Assembly (NCBI RefSeq): GCF_019050325.1
Contig: NZ_VOMB01000020.1
Coordinates: 186,001-250,000 of the forward strand
DNA length: 64,000 bases
Direction of reading: 5' to 3'
Source of the DNA: [Mycobacterium] fortunisiensis
Lineage (GTDB): Bacteria; Actinomycetota; Actinomycetes; Mycobacteriales; Mycobacteriaceae
The notes under the pieces are model-generated. The model ran no database searches, had not been told where the DNA came from, and saw only the letters and a program-made list of their open reading frames with translations. Positions 60,728 to 64,000 of the stretch are shown here, in pieces; position 1 is the stretch's first letter, and the number at the start of each line of letters is the position of its first letter. The position numbers and the translations under genes were made by a program.

Positions 60728-61636
60728 GTGGCGGATGCCGTCATCGCGATAGCGGGATCATCCGGTCTGATCGGCTCGGCGCTGGTAACGGCGCTGCGCG
60801 CGGCCGATCACCGGGTCATCCGGATCGTGCGCAGGGCACCATCGAACGGCGACGAGCTGTTCTGGAACCCCGACACCGGGGAATTCGACGCCGGTGCGCT
60901 GCGCGACGTGGACGCGGTGGTGAACCTGTGCGGTGTCGGGCTCAGCGACAAGCGCTGGTCGGGAGCGTTCAAACAGGGTCTGCGCGACAGCCGGATCGGT
61001 CCCACCGAGGTGCTGGCCGGTGCGGTGGCCGAGGCCGGGGTGCCCGTGCTGGTCAACGCCAGCGCGGTCGGCTACTACGGCGACACCCGGGACCGGGTGA
61101 CCGACGAGACCGCGCCCGAGGGGCGAGGGTTCCTGGCCGGTTTGTGCGCGGACTGGGAGGCGGCCACGGCCACCGCCGTCGCGGCCGGATCCCGGGTGGT
61201 GCTGATGCGCACCGGCCTGGTGATGGCGCCGTCCGGCGGGATGGTGAACCGGCTCAAGCCGTTGTTCTCCCTCGGTCTGGGTGCCCGGTTGGGCAACGGC
61301 CGGCAGTACCTGCCGTGGATCAGCCTGGAGGACGAGGTCCGCGCCGTGCGGTTCGCGATGTCGACCGAAGGCCTGTCCGGGCCGGTCAACTTCACCGGCC
61401 CGGCCCCGGTGACCAATGCCGAGTTCACCGCGGCGCTGGGCCGGGCCGTCAACCGGCCCACCCCGGTGATCGTGCCGGGTTTCGCGCTGCGGGCACTGCT
61501 CGGCGAGATCGCCGACGAAGGTCTGCTGGTGGGCCAGCGGGCGATCCCCGCCGCGCTGGAACGCGCCGGTTTCGCCTTCCACCACAACACCGTCGGTGAG
61601 GCCCTGGCCTACGCCACCGCCCCCAAAGACCTGTGA
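60728..61636 (+). CDS. TIGR01777-family NAD-dependent epimerase (Rv2216-like)
   Basis: This is a SulA/YfcH-like member of the extended SDR superfamily, function unknown. The nucleotide-binding GSSGLIGSALV is at the N-terminus; NASAVGYYG and RTGLVMAPSGG are family marks, and a DUF1731-like C-terminal part follows. Length 302 residues. GTG start with AGGAGGGG upstream, 25 bases after dlaT, so probably in the same operon. Confidence 0.92.
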   Translation: MADAVIAIAGSSGLIGSALVTALRAADHRVIRIVRRAPSNGDELFWNPDTGEFDAGALRDVDAVVNLCGVGLSDKRWSGAFKQGLRDSRIGPTEVLAGAVAEAGVPVLVNASAVGYYGDTRDRVTDETAPEGRGFLAGLCADWEAATATAVAAGSRVVLMRTGLVMAPSGGMVNRLKPLFSLGLGARLGNGRQYLPWISLEDEVRAVRFAMSTEGLSGPVNFTGPAPVTNAEFTAALGRAVNRPTPVIVPGFALRALLGEIADEGLLVGQRAIPAALERAGFAFHHNTVGEALAYATAPKDL

Positions 61637-61640
61637 CCAG

Positions 61641-61646
61641 TACTGT
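61641..61646 (+). promoter_or_regulatory. Leaderless -10 element of lipB
   Basis: TACTGT fits TAnnnT and is 6 bases before the lipB GTG, five bases after the preceding stop. Confidence 0.55.
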
Positions 61647-61652
61647 CGAACT

Positions 61653-62327
61653 GTGACATCCATCCGCTCAGCCGCCGCACCCGTGGAGATCCGGCGCCTG
61701 GGCACGATCGATTACGCAGCCGCCTGGGAACTCCAGCGCGAGATCGCCGACGCCCGGGTGGCCGGTGGGCCCGACACCCTGCTGCTGCAGCAGCATCCGG
61801 CGGTCTACACCGCGGGCAAGCGCACCGAGCCACACGAGCGCCCGGTGGACGGCACCCCCGTCGTCGACACTGACCGGGGCGGCAAGATCACCTGGCACGG
61901 TCCCGGTCAGCTCGTGGGGTATCCCATCGTCGGGCTCACCGAGCCGTTGGATGTGGTGAATTTCGTTCGGCGCCTTGAGGAAGCACTCATCACGGTGTGC
62001 GCGGGCCTGGGTCTGCCGACCGGCCGGGTCGAGGGACGCTCCGGAGTGTGGGTCGGCGCCGATGAGCTCCGGCCCGCCCGCAAGGTCGGTGCGATCGGCA
62101 TCCGGGTGGCGAGGGCGACGACACTGCACGGCTTCGCACTGAACTGTGACTGCGATCTGTCGGCTTTCTCGTCGATCGTGCCGTGCGGGATCGCGGATGC
62201 GGGTGTCACGTCGCTGACGGCCGAACTCGGTCACCGCATCACCGTCGAAGACGTCACCGACCGGGTCGCCGCCGCGGTGTGTGACGCGCTGGACGGACGT
62301 CTCGAGGTAGCGCTGAACGTAGGATGA
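61653..62327 (+). CDS. lipB: Octanoyl-[ACP]:protein N-octanoyltransferase LipB
   Basis: LipB moves octanoate from acyl carrier protein to lipoyl domains of E2 and H proteins. The signature RGGKITWHGPGQLVGYPI and the catalytic Lys/Cys pair (RKVGAIGI and SIVPCGI) are present. Length 224 residues. The GTG at 61653 is fixed by its leaderless -10. It is followed by lipA after four bases. Confidence 0.95.
   Translation: MTSIRSAAAPVEIRRLGTIDYAAAWELQREIADARVAGGPDTLLLQQHPAVYTAGKRTEPHERPVDGTPVVDTDRGGKITWHGPGQLVGYPIVGLTEPLDVVNFVRRLEEALITVCAGLGLPTGRVEGRSGVWVGADELRPARKVGAIGIRVARATTLHGFALNCDCDLSAFSSIVPCGIADAGVTSLTAELGHRITVEDVTDRVAAAVCDALDGRLEVALNVG
62320..62325 (+). promoter_or_regulatory. Leaderless -10 element of lipA inside the lipB end
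   Basis: TAGGAT fits TAnnnT; its last base is the first base of the lipB TGA stop, and it ends 6 bases before the lipA GTG. Confidence 0.55.
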
Positions 62328-62331
62328 ACTC

Positions 62332-63276
62332 GTGACTGTTGTTCCAGAAGGCCGGAAGCTGCTGCGTTTGGAAGTGCGCAACGCGCAGACGCCTATCGAA
62401 CGCAAGCCACCGTGGATCAAGACCCGGGCCAAGATGGGCCCGGAGTACACCGAGCTCAAGGGCCTGGTGCGGCGCGAGGGCCTGCACACGGTGTGCGAGG
62501 AGGCCGGCTGCCCCAACATCTTCGAATGCTGGGAGGACCGGGAGGCCACGTTCCTGATCGGCGGTGAGCAGTGCACCCGGCGCTGCGACTTCTGTCAGAT
62601 CGACACCGGCAAGCCGGCCGAGCTCGACCGCGACGAACCACGGCGGGTCGCCGAGAGCGTGCAGGCGATGGGTCTGCGCTACTCGACGGTGACCGGCGTG
62701 GCCCGCGACGATCTGCCCGACGGCGGCGCCTGGTTGTATGCCGAAACCGTTCGCTACATCAAGCGGCTCAACCCGAACACCGGCGTGGAGCTGTTGGCAC
62801 CGGACTTCAACGGTATCTCGGCCCAGCTGGAGGAAGTGTTCGAGTCGCGCCCAGAAGTGTTCGCGCACAACGTCGAAACGGTGCCGCGCATCTTCAAGCG
62901 GATCCGCCCGGCGTTCCGGTACGACCGCAGCCTGGCGGTGCTCACCGCGGCCCGCAACTTCGGGCTGGTCACCAAATCGAACCTGATCCTGGGCATGGGT
63001 GAGACGATCGACGAGGTGCGGACCGCGCTGTGCGATCTGCACGACGCCGGTTGCGACATCGTCACGATCACCCAGTACCTGCGGCCTTCGCCGCGTCATC
63101 ACCCGGTCGAACGCTGGGTCCATCCCGACGAATTCGTCGAGCTGTCGAGCTACGCCGAGGGCCTGGGATTCGCCGGGGTGCTGGCCGGTCCGCTGGTGCG
63201 GTCGTCCTACCGTGCGGGCCGGCTCTATGCGCAGGCCGCGCGGGTTCGGTTCGCCGATCAGCCCCCCGTATCCTGA
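62332..63276 (+). CDS. lipA: Lipoyl synthase LipA
   Basis: LipA is a radical-SAM enzyme inserting two sulphur atoms into protein-bound octanoate. Both iron-sulphur sites are visible: the auxiliary cluster cysteines in CEEAGCPNIFEC, and CTRRCDFC for the SAM cluster. The C-terminal RSSYRAG supplies the serine ligand. Length 314 residues, GTG start. It follows lipB and acts on the same substrates, including DlaT. Confidence 0.97.
   Translation: MTVVPEGRKLLRLEVRNAQTPIERKPPWIKTRAKMGPEYTELKGLVRREGLHTVCEEAGCPNIFECWEDREATFLIGGEQCTRRCDFCQIDTGKPAELDRDEPRRVAESVQAMGLRYSTVTGVARDDLPDGGAWLYAETVRYIKRLNPNTGVELLAPDFNGISAQLEEVFESRPEVFAHNVETVPRIFKRIRPAFRYDRSLAVLTAARNFGLVTKSNLILGMGETIDEVRTALCDLHDAGCDIVTITQYLRPSPRHHPVERWVHPDEFVELSSYAEGLGFAGVLAGPLVRSSYRAGRLYAQAARVRFADQPPVS
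63269..63274 (+). promoter_or_regulatory. Leaderless -10 element of the DUF4191 gene
   Basis: TATCCT fits TAnnnT and is 6 bases before the ATG at 63281; it overlaps the last codons of lipA. Confidence 0.5.
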
Positions 63277-63280
63277 AGTA

Positions 63281-64000
63281 ATGGCGAAATCCCGCAATGC
63301 CGCGGAAACGAAGGCGGCAAAGGCCGAGGCGAAGGCTGCCCGTAAGGCGGCGGCCAAACAGCGGCGCAGTCAGTTGTGGCAGGCGTTCCAGATCCAGCGC
63401 AAAGAGGACAAGCGGCTGCTGCCGTACATGATCGGCGCGTTCGTGCTGATCGTGGCTGCCGCGGTGGTCGCCGGTGTGCTGATCGGCGGGTTCACCATGT
63501 ACACGCTGATCCCGCTCGGCGTGGTGCTCGGCGCCTTGGTTGCGTTCATCATCTTCGGCCGCCGGGCCCAGAAGTCGGTGTATCTCAAGGCCGAAGGCCA
63601 GACCGGGGCGGCGGCCTGGGCGCTGGACAACTTGCGCGGCAAGTGGCGCGTCACCCCCGGCGTCGCGGCGACCGGCCATTTCGACGCCGTGCACCGGGTG
63701 ATCGGCCGGCCCGGGGTGATCTTCGTCGGCGAGGGTGCACCCAACCGGGTCAAGCCGCTGCTCGCCCAGGAGAAGAAGCGCACCGCGCGGCTGGTCGGCG
63801 AAATCCCGATCTACGACATCGTGGTCGGCAACGGCGAGGGCGAGGTGCCACTGTCCAAGCTGGAACGCCACCTCAACAAGCTGCCGGCCAACATCACGGT
63901 CAAGCAGATGGACTCGATCGAGTCCCGGCTCGCCGCGCTGGGTACCAAGACCGGTGCGGCCGGCCTGCCGAAGGGGCCGATGCCGGCGGGCGCGAAGATG
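63281..64000 (+). CDS. DUF4191 membrane protein (Rv2219-like), 3' end outside window
   Basis: Uncharacterised actinobacterial family. A very basic, Lys/Ala-rich N-terminus of about 35 residues is followed by two membrane spans at about 48-88 and a long cytoplasmic domain. The domain carries the family stretches AWALDNLRGKWRVTPGVAAT and RLVGEIPIYDIVVG. 240 codons are visible and the frame is still open at the window end. The family length of about 250 suggests nearly all of it is present. Confidence 0.9.
   Translation, partial: MAKSRNAAETKAAKAEAKAARKAAAKQRRSQLWQAFQIQRKEDKRLLPYMIGAFVLIVAAAVVAGVLIGGFTMYTLIPLGVVLGALVAFIIFGRRAQKSVYLKAEGQTGAAAWALDNLRGKWRVTPGVAATGHFDAVHRVIGRPGVIFVGEGAPNRVKPLLAQEKKRTARLVGEIPIYDIVVGNGEGEVPLSKLERHLNKLPANITVKQMDSIESRLAALGTKTGAAGLPKGPMPAGAKM

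Overview
The window comes from the chromosome of a high-GC actinobacterium, most likely a non-tuberculous, fast-growing type Mycobacterium (Mycolicibacterium). The evidence is gene content and order. From ftsW to a DUF4191 gene, the window follows the Mycobacterium tuberculosis region Rv2154c to Rv2219 almost gene for gene. It contains genus-specific families: MmpS3, PknL, MptA/MptC, PimB', LppM, RipC and DlaT. No rRNA, tRNA, CRISPR array, phage or insertion sequence was recognised. Differences from the tuberculosis order, as I remember it, include no gene between lppM and idsA2 (Rv2172c position), no transposase next to pknL, no glycerate kinase (Rv2205c position), an added cobU before cobT-cobS, an added lytic transglycosylase lipoprotein between pepB and ephD, and two added envelope proteins after qcrB.

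1-11,162 (minus strand) is the upstream half of the division and cell wall (dcw) cluster: mraZ, rsmH, ftsL, pbpB, murE, murF, mraY, murD and ftsW, the last cut by the window edge. Most junctions are 4-base stop/start overlaps, so the genes are almost certainly one translationally coupled operon. Upstream of mraZ lie GTGGGG repeats at a 10-base period, which look like MraZ operators. A clear terminator closes the upstream DUF3040 gene.

11,587-34,081 holds envelope lipid and glycan genes and housekeeping genes in short, often divergent units. They include a GNAT protein, LppM, IdsA2, the LM/LAM mannosyltransferases MptA and MptC, the kinase PknL with its divergent DNA-binding partner, DAHP synthase, an exoribonuclease, and an acyltransferase/ArsA-like ATPase/SRPBCC operon. 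FadD15, PimB', a membrane-anchored metallopeptidase, RipC, a DnaQ-UvrC fusion and TrpD follow. The DnaQ-UvrC gene and a small cysteine-rich gene diverge from what looks like a symmetric pair of DNA-damage (RecA-independent, PafBC-type) promoters. This is the most striking regulatory signal in the window.

34,204-42,834 encodes most of the cytochrome bcc-aa3 supercomplex: ctaE-qcrC-qcrA-qcrB on the plus strand and ctaC-ctaF on the minus strand. Between them lie mmpS3, a DUF2561 protein, an LpqN/LpqT-type lipoprotein and a small secreted protein. 42,992-50,360 carries asnB, adoK, a small membrane protein, an ErpA-like iron-sulphur protein, a DUF3043 protein and the cobalamin genes cobU-cobT-cobS. 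50,361-50,681 is a non-coding block of palindromic and direct repeats. 50,682-64,000 contains ilvE, gcvT, a class III adenylate cyclase, pepB, the transglycosylase, ephD, a small hypothetical, then dlaT, an epimerase, lipB, lipA and a DUF4191 gene cut by the window end. DlaT is a lipoylated E2 enzyme, and LipB/LipA make its cofactor.

A recurring feature is a TAnnnT -10 hexamer 6 or 7 bases before an ATG/GTG start, predicting leaderless transcripts, which are common in mycobacteria. I used these to choose several start codons. Family and function statements rest on recognised motifs and remembered homologues; no database search was run.
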